Below are positions 22,687-33,058 of a DNA stretch of 64,000 bases, in pieces. A program made the translations under genes and the position numbers. Source of the stretch: Portulaca oleracea (taxonomy: Eukaryota > Streptophyta > Magnoliopsida > Caryophyllales > Portulacaceae); assembly GCA_029582165.1 (NCBI GenBank), contig CM055868.1, forward strand, positions 10,925,501-10,989,500, in the 5' to 3' direction. The stretch's first letter is position 1; each line of letters begins with the position of its first letter. A model generated the notes under the pieces. The model ran no database searches. It saw only the letters and a list, made by a program, of their open reading frames with translations, and was not told where the DNA came from.

Positions 22687-23174
22687 ATATTGGATTCTAA
22701 TAATCCCTACTATCATTTTGGATTCTGGTGGTCCAAAAAAAAAAAAATTGTATTGTAGTGGTACCAAATCCATCACCACATTTTTTTTATTTTTTCCATG
22801 CCTACCCCATATTGTTTTTGTGTTTTTTGTTCCTACCCCTAGATAGGTAACGAAGTGTAGTTACTAAAAGATTTTTAAAATTATTTTTTTGAGATTCCGA
22901 TCAATTATTATGATTTTTTAAAAAAGAATTAAATTGAAAAAATCATAAAAAATTGAAAAATAAATTGAAAAAAACTGGGAGAAATGCTGTAAATTCATTA
23001 AAAATCGTGGTAAAGTGTTATACAAAGTTTTGAATCAAATGCAACACAAAATCTACGATATTTAGCATATACACTCGATTTTGTCCCACTACAATACAAT
23101 TTTTTTTTTGAATCCAAAATGATAGTAGGATTATTATATAATTTGTGATAGTAGGGATTATTAGAATCCAATAT

Positions 23175-23178
<4 letters not shown>
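22683..23178. mobile_element. MITE of the local Mutator family, reverse orientation
   Basis: Ends AGGGATATTGGATTCTAATA and complement. The interior is the reverse complement of 22121-22635. One copy of the 30-bp CACAAATTGTATGGCAATAA repeat is missing from its left terminus. Confidence 0.85.
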
Positions 23179-23219
<41 letters not shown>

Positions 23220-23229
23220 CATACATACA

Positions 23230-23262
<33 letters not shown>
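23179..23262. repeat. (AT)n(ACAT)n microsatellite
   Basis: An AT run changes to about eleven ACAT units. It closes the chain of elements. Confidence 0.9.
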
Positions 23263-23263
<1 letters not shown>

Positions 23264-23548
23264 ATCTATCTCACTGCAGCACATGTTTTGTTTGAGTGTA
23301 CAACATCTTGAGAACTTCAGGTGCAGTAGCTCTAATGTTCCAGGTTTGTTGAAAGCTGAAGAAAGTTACCGATTATACAGGGGCTTATGTTTTTGGGTTT
23401 TACTAACGTATGACTAAACAACTTTGAAAAACTTTAGACCCTCAATGTAGATTTCTATATTCTTCGGCTTTTCCCCTGTTTGATTCGAAAAGAAATAAAA
23501 AAAAATTTAAAAAATTAAGAGAATAGCATGAGCTCTACGTTTATCTAT
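23263..23548. other. Unannotated spacer
   Basis: AT-rich, no gene or repeat structure recognised. Confidence 0.4.
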
Positions 23549-23699
23549 CAATATATATTATGTGCTCCTGGAGCACATGTTCCATATCCTACGTGGCAAA
23601 GAATTTTTCCATGCTGGCACCTAATTTTATAAATAAAAAAAATTAAAAAAACTAAATTACCCACGTTCTAGTTACATAAACCCACAACCGCACCCCTAT

Positions 23700-24200
23700 T
23701 TGATTTTAAACAAAAGCTTCACCCTCTCTCTCATGGAGGTTCGATGAACACAATTGCATCTCCACCGTCGTCCCCTTCGACTCCCCGGAAACCTCCTTAG
23801 TCTCGCCGAAATCCTCATCAGAAGAGGCAAATTCGACAATCCCCGCCTGTCCTTTTTCCTCCGTGATCGCATACTCCTCTTCAAACGCCCCTCCACCACG
23901 TCTATCGGGGGATTTCGAGTTGTGGCTGGTGGCATCGGCATCCATAAGCAAGCACCGACGACGACTCTTGAAGAGGATGACCCTCAATTCCAGTAAGGAG
24001 CTCCTCTGTCAAAACTTTCAACGATCACCACCACCATGATACGCAACTTCCAATGATCACACCACCACCATCACGTTGTGCCGCCTGTGAATCCGCCATC
24101 AACAAGTTACCAAGCCTAGTCAACTTCCCTCCTCCCCTGGCGACCCTACTGCGTACTCCATTATCCCACCCTCCCGTTGCCGCTCCTAAAGCTCTCATCC
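23700..24200. other. Possible captured gene segment in MULE
   Basis: Higher GC and long open stretches on both strands (minus 23706-23987 with an acidic product, plus 23754-23996 and 24053-24325) contrast with the AT-rich surroundings. I do not recognise a domain. It resembles host exon pieces carried by Pack-MULEs. Confidence 0.35.
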
Positions 24201-24279
24201 TTACTGTTGTTGTTACCACCACCTCACGGAAGCTTATCGAACCCCATTGTTCACTTGGAATATATGTATCATTCACTAA

Positions 24280-24840
24280 CAGATTTAGATTGTTCACCAG
24301 ATATGATGTGACTGTTCACTCATGAAAGGGAGAATTATGGCGTTTTTTTCACTCATAAAGTGGACATTGTTCACTCGTAAAATGATTTGATAAACACAAC
24401 CTGTCATCGTCAATTCTATTGTTCACCCTATTTGTTGAGTTTGTTCACCACATACATTGCAATAGTTAACAAGATAATAAATGATTGTTCATTAGAAATG
24501 CTTCCACTGTTCACTATGTTATTGTTCAATGTACATGACTCCTTATATATTATCATTGTTCATCTTATACTATATGTGAACAACTTTGAATGAGCCAATG
24601 AACAACAACTTCAATGACTTCTAATGATAGAAATTTTGTCACATAAGAATATTATCAATTATTGATTAATTTTATGAGTGAACGATCTTAATATTTGAGG
24701 TGAACAAAAGTATGTTAAAAGACATGTTATGACAAATAATGAACAACGTAGTTGAAGTAAGTGAACCACATAGTTGAAGTAAATGAACAATGTACTTGAA
24801 GTCAGTGAGCAATGCAGTAATGAATATCTTGAAGTTGGTA
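24280..24840 (+). repeat. TTGTTCACTC/TGAACAA array
   Basis: Imperfect copies of TTGTTCAC(T/C) at intervals of 20-50 bases run in plus orientation to about 24560, then flip to TGAACAA. The arrangement parallels the TGTTCAT and TGTCCAT arrays of the first two elements. Confidence 0.7.
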
Positions 24841-24969
24841 ACCGCTTGACTTGATAACCGCCACATTGATAACCGTTGCTGAAATTTTAAAAAAAAAATA
24901 TGACGTGGCGCCATGTCATCTCCTGGAGCACATGCTCCTGGAGCATACGATAATTTGCATTTATCTATT

Positions 24970-25170
24970 CCTCATTTGTGCTTTCAACAAGAATACCTTG
25001 GGAAATAACTAAAAGATAAACGGGGGCTGCTGCACCGGGGGGACAATAGAAAAACAACTCATAATGTTGTTTTATTTTTTACTGTGGAGTTGAATACAAA
25101 CCATGTAACTGTTAATCAATAATCAATGAATCAGGTAAATTTATCAACAGTAACAAATCACTTATACCAT
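24970..25170. other. Unannotated spacer
   Basis: No gene, RNA or clear repeat recognised. Confidence 0.4.
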
Positions 25171-25191
25171 CTCTTAAGTTAGAGAGGTGGA

Positions 25192-25311
25192 GGCGGCTCC
25201 ATAGGGATCTGGACCAACAAGAACAACCCTGTTTATATCACGAAGAGCACCATGATCAAATAAAAAAGGGAGCCAACAAAGTCTTTACTAGAAGGGCTCT
25301 CCATGGGATCT
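25192..25311 (+). repeat. Flank block shared with 28657-28790
   Basis: This block next to the inverted 3' LTR is the reverse complement of sequence upstream of the other LTR; both contain ACCCTGTTTATATCA(C/T)GAAG and CCAACAAAGT(C/A)TTTACTA. In the element's own orientation the two blocks are direct repeats on either side, so the retrotransposon probably entered a pre-existing tandem repeat. Confidence 0.65.
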
Positions 25312-26572
25312 TGATATATGCAAGCTCCCAAAGATCAGAGTATAGAACTTACAGTACACCACACAGAAACACACTTGCAGCTGAGGCTTTAAAACAAAGT
25401 TAATTGGATGCAATTAGCTGGAATGGATGACAACCCAATAAGGAATTAAAAGGATAGGCTTATGCTCAATCTGATACAGACAAACCACAGAATGATCACA
25501 AGGGCAGGGACTTAGTTACCTCAACAGCTACAGACACACCACCATGAAGCAAGCAAGCTCTACATACACCACCAGGCTTGCCAGCTCCTGGATACTGAAA
25601 TAGATTTAACCAATTGAGAGTTTACTGACACTCACAAACGAGAGGCTCAACTATGGCACTCAGAATGCTATTGAAATATCACTGATTGTGTCCTTAAGCT
25701 GCTGAATACATCACTATATATAGCTAATCTAAAACAGTTTGATTAGAGGCACTTAATTAAAGTAACCTGCTAATCTCCCTTCTAAGCTAGCTGCTGAACT
25801 AAATCAAATACATTCCATTACATCTTAATCTAGCTAATATCATCCGGATACAATTGAAAAATGAAAGAAAACAAAGCTTGCTTCTGATTGGACCAAACTC
25901 CCAAGGGTTGGGAATTTCAGCCAATCAGAACCTTTCCTAGCTTGGGGGGGGGTAAAACTAAGTTACTTCAGTAACTTTCCCGGGCTTTCTTAAGCTAGAT
26001 ATAACCTCAATAGCTTAAGGAAGGCTGGAAAAGACTTAGTTAACCCTCATTGTAGCTAAATCAAAATAAGTTAGCCACAGGACTGGGATTCTGGAAAAGC
26101 TGATAACAAACAACCTTGCAGGGTTGCTTGTTCTGGTGCCTGTAACTTGATACTTTCTTACTCGAACATGCTGGGACTTGACTTGTCCTTGGAGAATGTA
26201 TGTCAAGGAACAAAAAACTCCTGGGGAACTTGTGCTGAATCTCACTCAATTCTTAGATACAGAATTGAGAAAGATGCCTGCTTGGACTGTTTGTGCTGGG
26301 AACTGAAATTGACCTGGATGGCCAATGCTGGTGGGATAAGTGGCTATGTTGGCCAGGACTTGCCTTACCAAAGTGTAGCAAGTCTGGATGGATGAAGTTG
26401 GTGGGCTGGTGGCTGTTGTGGACTCCTTGGATTGCTGCTGAGAATGGAAGCCTGCCATTTCTGTTGGAAGTGCTCCAACAGCTGCTGAGTTTGGCTTGGC
26501 AAGGCTTGCTGCTGTCAATGCTGGTGCTGAAGCTGCTGCTTGAACCTCCTTGGGTGATGAAGATGATGTACA
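25312..26572 (-). repeat. 3' LTR of the split gypsy element
   Basis: 1,261 bp, TGTACATCATC...CATATATCA in element orientation. It is the same length as, and closely similar to, the LTR at 28869-30129, with substitutions and small indels such as a G-run at 25944-25952. Confidence 0.85.
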
Positions 26573-26639
26573 TGTTGCTCGAGTCAGCTTTGTTCTTTGG
26601 ATCATCTTCCTCTTCTGGTTTATCTTGGTGGTGACACTT

Positions 26640-28290
26640 GAAATTGCTTTGTTGAGTGGTTGGATGGTCTCCATCATCCTCCCCAGGTTGAGGAAAGTTT
26701 GTCCTCAAACTTGGAAGGTCTTCATGTGCTGGAAAGTAGGGCCTTAAGTCTACTATGTTGAAAGTAGCACTTCCTCCATAGTCTTCTGAAAGATCCAACT
26801 TGTAGGCACTATCTCCTATTTTCTCCAAAACTTCAAATGGGCCATATGTTCTTGGCACGAGCTTCCTTTCCTCTTTGCTGGGAACCTGTCCTTCCTTAGG
26901 TGTAGCCACACTAGGTCTCCTGGCTGGAAAACCACTTTCCTTCTGTGCTTGTTGGCTGAAGTAGCTGCTTGCTCAGAGTATTTGATGATTTTCTCTCTAA
27001 CCTTCTGATGAAGCTTCTTGATCTTCTCTGCATGTGCACCTGCTTCATAACTGAACTTTATAGAATTGGTTAGTGGAGATAAATCCAAAGGAGTGATAGG
27101 ATTTCTCCCATATACTAGCTGAAATGGGGAAAGGCCAGTTGCCTTTGAAGGGGCTCTATTGAATGCAAATTCAGCATGGGGCAAAAGAGTGTCCCATCCT
27201 GTTTTGTTTGTGTTTATCAGTGATCTCAATAGAGTTCCTAGTGTCCTGTTGGTCACCTCTGTTTGTCCATCAGTCTGTGGATGGCATGTTGTGTTGTATT
27301 TAAGCCTTGTCCCTAGCTTCTTCCACAAAGTTACCGACAAATGACTTAAAAACTTGGCATCCCTGTCAGACACCATACTCTTAGGGATTCCATGAAGTCT
27401 CACCACTTCTTGGAAGTATAACTCAGCTACCCTTACTGCATCATTGGTGGTATGGCATGGAATAAAATGTGCCATCTTGCTGAATCTGTCTACCACCACC
27501 ATCACTGAATCTTTTCCCCTTTGTGATCTAGGTAGACCAACTATGAAATCCAGACTTACATCTTCCCAAGGGCTTGTAGGGACTGGCAATGGAGTATACA
27601 GCCCTTGAGGTAGGTTGTGGCTCTTTGCTACTTGACACACTGCACACTTTTAACCCAATGCTCCACATCTTTTCTCATTTTGGGCCAACAGTAATGCTCC
27701 TTTAGCATGAGAAGGGTTTTCTCAATGCCAAAGTGACCTGCTAAACATCCTCCATGGACTTCTGAGAGTAGTAGCTCCCTAAAACTGCTCTTGGGTATAC
27801 ACAATCTTGTTCCTTTGAAAAGAAACCCTTGGTCTATTTGATACAGACTTTGAGGGTGTCCTTGGCACTTCTGGAAAATCTCACCAAAGTCTTCATCTTC
27901 TTTGTACAAGGCTCTTAACTGCTCAAAGCCAAGTACCCTTGCATCTAGGACCTACAATAGCAAGTATCTCCTTGATAGAGCATCAGCTCCCTTGTTCAGC
28001 TTCCCTGACTTGTGATGGATCATGAAATGGAACTGTTGCATGAACTCTACCCAAGCAGCATGCCTGGTGTTGAGTTTGTGCTGCCCTTGAATGAATTTCA
28101 AGGCTTCATGATCACTATGCAATATGAACTTAACACCAATTAGGTAGTGCCTCCAGTGTTGTAGAGCTCTGATGATAGCATAGAACTCCTTATCATAGGT
28201 GCTATATCTTCTCTTGGCATCATTCAATTTTTCACTGAAGTAGGCAACAGGTTTGCCTTTCTGGGTTAAGACTCCTCCTATGCCAACACC
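26640..28290 (-). pseudogene. Ty3/gypsy pol, RNase H to integrase C-terminus
   Basis: The intact polyprotein would degrade RNA in RNA-DNA hybrids and insert cDNA. Domains in order: RNase H (28227-27952; YSTYDKEFYAIIRALQHWRH, SDHEALKF, GADALSRR); integrase zinc-binding block (27909-27640; HGGCLAGHFGIEKT); integrase core (27640-26960) with D in LDFIVGLPRS, D in VSDRDAKF and the E region around TDGQTEV; then the GDLVWLHLRKDRFP and GPFEVLEKIGDSAYKLDL C-terminal motifs. Damage: an in-frame TAG at 27952-27954, a frameshift near 27645 before CAVCQVAKS, and another near 26890. No clear chromodomain follows. Confidence 0.9.
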
Positions 28291-28301
28291 GTAAATACTT
28301 T

Positions 28302-28647
28302 CAAAAAATTACTCGGAGTACCCCAATATTTGGGGAAACTATTTTTCGGTACCCCAACTTTTCAAAATTCATTTTGAGGTGCCATTACTTTTTGGGTTAG
28401 TAATTATTTGGTGCTTTTTTCGGCCATCAATTTATTAAGTGACCGAAATACCCTTCTTCTTCTTTAAGGGTATTTCTTAAAAAATGGAAGATAAGGGTAT
28501 TTCGGTCACTTAACCAAATTAATGATCGAAAAAACACCTAATAATTTCTAACCCTAAAAGTAAGGGTACCCCGTAATGAGTTTTGAAAAGTTGGGGTACC
28601 TGAAAAACATTTCACCAAAAGTTAGGGTACATCCGAGTAATTTTTTG
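28302..28647. mobile_element. Mutator-type foldback MITE, copy 1
   Basis: Terminal repeats CAAAAAATTACTCGGA and TCCGAGTAATTTTTTG bound 346 bp, with a perfect 9-bp duplication AAATACTTT at 28293-28301 and 28648-28656. The arms include GGGGTACC and TTTCGGTACCCCAACTTTTC blocks. A second copy lies at 61438-61790. It inserted right beside the rearrangement junction of the gypsy element. Confidence 0.9.
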
Positions 28648-28868
28648 AAATACTTTGTTGACTCCCCTCGTGGTCGTATCCTTGTAGTAAATACTTTGTT
28701 GACTCCCCTTATGGTCGTGATCCTGATGCTCTTCATGATATAAACAGGGTTGTCCCATCGTCCGGTCGGATCGATGGAGGCCATCCAACTGGGCTCGGCT
28801 CGAAGTGTCACCAAGGTCTGGACTAGGAAGATGAAGATGATCCAGCAACAGCAGCGACTCGAGCAACA
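28648..28868. repeat. Tandem flank repeats and 3'-internal-like sequence upstream of the LTR
   Basis: Two tandem units beginning AAATACTTTGTTGACTCCCC (28648 and about 28690) are followed by the block shared with 25192-25311. From about 28795 to 28868 the sequence resembles the minus-strand region 26645-26573, just before the 3' LTR: AAGTGTCACC, GAAGATGATCCA and GACTCGAGCAACA occur in the same order. Confidence 0.6.
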
Positions 28869-30129
28869 TGTACATCATCTTCATCACCCAAGGAGGTTCA
28901 AGCAGCAACTTCAGCACCGGCATAGACAGCAGCAAGCCTTGCCAAGCCAAACTCAGCAGCTGTTGGAGCACTTCCAACAGAAATGGCAGACTTCCATTCT
29001 CAGCAGCAGTCCAAAGAGTCCACAGCAGCCACCAGCCCACCAACTTCATTCCATCCAGACTTGCTACACTTTGGTAAGGCAAGTCCTGGCCAGCACAACC
29101 ACTCATCCCACCAGCATTGGCCATCCAGGTCAATTTCAGTTCCCAGCACAAACAGTCCAAGCAGGCGTCTTTCTCAATTCTGTATCTATGAATTGAGTGA
29201 GATTCAGCACAAGTTCCCCAGGAGTTTTTTTGCTCCTTGACATACATTCTCCAAGGACAAGTCAAGTCCCAGCATGTTCGAGTAAGAAAGTATCAAGTTA
29301 CAGGCACCAGAACAAGCAACCGTGCAAGGTTGTTTGTTATCAGCTTTTCCAAAATCCCAGTCCTGTGACTAACTTATTTTGATTCAGCTACAATGAGGGT
29401 TAACTAAGTCTTCTCCAGCCTTCCTTAAGCTATTGAGGTTATATCTAGCTTAAGAAAGCCCGGGAAAGTTACTGAAGTAAATTAGTTTTACCCCCCCAGC
29501 TAGGAAAGGTTCTGATTGGCTGAAATTCCCAACCCTTGGGAGTTTGGTCCAATCAGAAGCAAGCTTTGTTTTCTTTTCATTTTTCAATTGTATCAGGATG
29601 ATATTAGCTAGATTAAGATGTAATGGAATGTATTTGATTTAGTTCAGCAGCTAGCTTAGAAGGTAGATTAGCAGGTTACTTTAATTAAGTACCTCTAATC
29701 AAACTGTTTTAGATTAGCTATATGTAGTGATGTATTCAGCAGCTTAAGGACACAATCAGTGATATTTCAATAGCCTTCTGAGTGCCATAGTTGAGCCTCT
29801 CGTTTGTGAGTGTCAGTAAACTCTCAATTGGTTAAATCTATTTCAGTATCCAGGAGCTGGCAAGCCTGGTGGTGTATGTAGAGCTTGCTTGCTTCATGGT
29901 GGTGTGTCTGTAGCTGTTGAGGTAACTAAGTCCCTGCCCTTGTGATCATTCTGTGATGTGTTTATATCAGATTGAGCATAAGCCTATCCTTTTAATTCCT
30001 TATTGGGTTGTCATCCATTCCAGCTAATTGCATCCAATTAGCTTTGTTTTAAAGCCTCAACTGCAAGTGTGTTTCTGTGTGGTGTACTGTAAGTTCTATA
30101 CTCTGATCTTTGGGAGTTTGCATACATCA
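28869..30129 (+). repeat. 5' LTR of the split gypsy element
   Basis: 1,261 bp from TGTACATCATC to CATACATCA. It ends three bases before the primer-binding site. Confidence 0.88.
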
Positions 30130-30132
30130 TCT

Positions 30133-30144
30133 TGGTATCAGAGC
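30133..30144 (+). other. tRNA-iMet primer-binding site
   Basis: TGGTATCAGAGC is complementary to the 3' end of plant initiator tRNA-Met, the usual primer for many Ty3/gypsy and Ty1/copia elements. Confidence 0.92.
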
Positions 30145-30186
30145 TTAGTGTTCTTTCTTGGAGTGTGTTTACTTGTTTTAGTTAAA

Positions 30187-33058
30187 ATGGCCGGAACTAG
30201 TAAAACACCACAGAAAGTCCTAGAACAGACTCTGAAAGAGAAGGAAGAAGTAGAACAGAAAATGAAGTTTTTGAGTGAGCAGTTGAATTATTACATGAGA
30301 TTGCATAGACATGAGTTGAATAGGGAGACTGATGATGAGATGGAGGAAGGAGAAGGTGAGAATCCTTTTAGTAGGACAGTGAGAGGAGGTCGAGGTCCTA
30401 GGCCTACACACAGGAGAAGGAGAAGGATAATAAGATCACCTAGGATCAGTGAGCTTGAGGAAAACGGTGAGAGTAAAAGAGAAGTAAGAAGGGAAGATAA
30501 GAGGGTTGAGAAACTTGATTTCAAGATTGATATACCTGAATATGCAGGAGAACTAGATCCTGATGTTTTCCTAGATTGGTTACAGACAGTGGAAAGAGTC
30601 TTTGACTTGAAAGAGGTTTCAGAAGGGAACAATGTGAAATTAGTAGCCTTAAAATTAAAAAAAAATATGCTTCTACTTGGTGGACTAATCTGCAGAGAAG
30701 GAGAATGGAGATTGGTGAAGCCATAGTGAGTACCTTGATTGAGATAAGACAGAAGCTGAAGGAGAAGTTCCTTCCAGATAACTACATGAAGGAGAACTAC
30801 AACAAGTTACAGCATTTTGTGCAAGGAAGCAAGTCAGTGGAAGAGTATACCAAGGAGTTTGAGCATTTGCTTTGAAAGTGCAATATGCAAGAAAATGAGG
30901 TACAAACTTACATCAGGTACCTTGCAGAATTGAATGAAGGAATCAAGAACATTGTGGAGTTACAGGTTTATGATTCACTTGATGAGTTAAGCTCTTTAGC
31001 TCACAAAGTGGAGCAGCAGAAGAAGGCTAATGTGAAAGAATACAGCAGGTACCCAGCCAAACCTTATGCACCAACCAAGCCAAGCCCTTACAGACCCTAT
31101 AATCCCCCACAAAGAGCCTATCCACCCTTACCCCCACCTCAAACCAGAAATCCTGCCCCAAGACCCTCACAAAATCAGCCACAAAATGCCCCACAAAGAA
31201 CCCCAGCCCCTGTTAGCAAAGCCTTCCCAGAAAGAAGATGCTTCAGGTGCCAAGGACTTGGGCACATAGCATCTGAATGTCCTAACAGGAGAGCAGTCAC
31301 CTTGTCTGAGTTTCAAGCAGCTCTTTTGCTTGATCCTGATCCTTTTGATGAAGAAGAACAATATGAAAAGCCCCATGGAGACCCTGTTTATGATGAAGAA
31401 GAGGTTGAAGCAGGCCCTGATGAAGGGGAGATGCTTGTGATCAGGAGGATCTTGAGCAGTTCAATAGTGGATGAAGCAGTAGAGCAAAGGGAGAATATTT
31501 TCCACACCAGATGCATAGTTGGCGGGAAAATTTGTTCCTTGATCATTGATGGAGGCAGCTACACCAATGCAGCCTCTGAAACCATGGTGAAGAAGCTCAA
31601 TTTGGCTACTAGCACTCATCCAGCCCCCTATACCATACAGTGGTTGAACCAAAGTAAAGGTATCAAGATTTCTTCTAGATGCCTTGTCAATTTTTCAATT
31701 GGTTCAGCTTATAAAGATGAGGTTTGGTGTGATGTGATCCCTATGGATGTCTGTCACCTATTATTAGGGAGACCTTGGATGTATGATAGATCTGTTAGTC
31801 ATGATGGGAGAGCAAATACATATTCCCTTCGCCTAAGCCACAAAAAGATCACCCTTACCCCTCTTAGACCATCCCAGCTCACAAAAAGACCTAATAACCT
31901 TTTGTTGAGCCTACTCTTGAAGTCCTTTTGTCAGCTGAACAACATGAGTTCAGTGAACAAAGTGGATTTATTTTGCTTGACATTGAGGAAGACCTACCCC
32001 CATAAAATAACCACCCCCTCTTTCAGCCTATCCTTAACCAATATCTGCATGTCTTTCCTGAAGAAATGCCTCCAGGCCTACCCCCTAAGAGAGACATACA
32101 ACACAAAATAGATCCTATTCCAGGATCTGTTTTACCCAACAAACCTGACTACAGAATGACCCCAGTTGAGACAAATGAGTTCCAAAGACAGGTTGATGAG
32201 TTATTGGAGAACGGTATGATAAGGGAGAGTCCGAGCCCCTGTGCAGTACCAGCCTTATTGGCGCCTAAGAAGGATGACAGTCAAAGAATGTGTATTGACT
32301 GTAGAGCTATTAACAAGATAACTGTTAAGTACAGGTATCCAATCCCAAGACTTGAAGATATGCTTGATGAGCTGCATGGCTCAGTGGTGTTTTCCAAGAT
32401 TGATTTAAGAAGTGGCTACTACCAGATCAGGATATGTGAAGGGGATGAATGGAAGACAACTTTCAAGACCAAAGAAGGGTTATTTGAGTGTTTAGTCATG
32501 CCTTTTGGCCTGACCAATGCACCATCCACATTCATGAGGCTAATGAATCAGGTTCTAAAGTCATTGATTGGTAAGTGTGTTGTTGTCTACTTTGATGACA
32601 TACTTATTTACAGCCAATCTGAGTTGGAGCATATTAACCACTTAAAGAGTGTGATGGAGATATTGAGCAGGGAGCAGTTATATGGAAATTTAAAGAAGTG
32701 TCAATTCTTTGCAAGCCAAGTCTCTTTTCTTGGCTACATTGTGACAGTAGCAGGTATTCAAGTGGATGAGGAAAAGGTCAAAGCAATCAGGGAGTGGCCT
32801 ATTCCCAGTTCAATACAGCAAATTAGAAGTTTTCATGGTTTAGCTTCATTTTACAGGAGATTTGTGAGGAATTTTAGCACCATCCTAGCACCTATGACAG
32901 AGCTAGTGAAGGGCAAAAGTTTCTCTTGGACACCAACAGCACAAAGAGCATTTGAAGAAGTTAAGAGGCAACTTACATCAGCACTAGTCCTGTCTTTGCC
33001 AAGCTTCTCTAAGGTTTTTGAAGTGGAGTGTGATGCTTCTCCTTTTATGCATATGTAA
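30187..33058 (+). pseudogene. Ty3/gypsy gag-protease-reverse transcriptase
   Basis: Gag starts at ATG 30187 with a coiled-coil-like N-terminus, an Arg-rich stretch and the retrotransposon gag domain (PEYAGELDPDVFLDWLQTVE). A frameshift in an A-run near 30655, and a TGA at about 30873, break it. The zinc knuckle CFRCQGLGHIASEC lies at 31239-31282. The aspartic protease shows LIIDGGSYTNAAS (31540-31580) and HLLLGRPW. Another frameshift near 31900 and a stop near 32006 precede RT, which is intact through [27 protein letters not shown] and the catalytic YFDDILIYS (about 32590-32615). The frame leaves the family after VECDAS and stops at 33058. Confidence 0.92.

Larger units (their letters stand above)
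23549..24959. mobile_element. MULE-like element with palindromic termini
   Basis: A perfect 9-bp direct repeat, TTTATCTAT, flanks it (23540-23548 and 24960-24968). The terminal regions carry GTGCTCCTGGAGCACATG on the left and the related CATGCTCCTGGAGCATA on the right, with ACGTGGC-type sequence inward on both sides. The interior has a C-rich segment (23710-24190) of captured appearance and then TTGTTCACTC repeats (24300-24830). No transposase is seen. Confidence 0.75.
25312..28292 (-). mobile_element. 3' half of a Ty3/gypsy retrotransposon (RNase H, integrase, 3' LTR), inverted
   Basis: Reading leftward: RNase H from 28292, integrase, a C-terminal domain, then a 1,261-bp LTR (26572 to 25312). 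It begins at the codon where the other half at 28869-33046 stops, and that half is on the opposite strand. The two are best read as one element broken once and rearranged by inversion. Confidence 0.85.
28869..33046 (+). mobile_element. 5' half of the split Ty3/gypsy retrotransposon (5' LTR, gag, protease, RT)
   Basis: A 1,261-bp LTR, an initiator-Met primer-binding site, gag, protease and reverse transcriptase run left to right. The match to gypsy pol ends after VECDAS (about 33036), the start of RNase H; the complementary half resumes at GVGIGG on the opposite strand at 28290. Confidence 0.88.

Noticed and set aside
22003..23258. Open frames encoding Ile-Tyr or Met-Tyr-Val-Cys runs
   Set aside because: They are translations of (AT)n and (ACAT)n microsatellites with no other coding signal.
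28612..29265. 217-codon minus-strand open frame
   Set aside because: It spans a MITE, flank repeats and part of the LTR of the gypsy element; it has no domain and conflicts with the plus-strand element structure.
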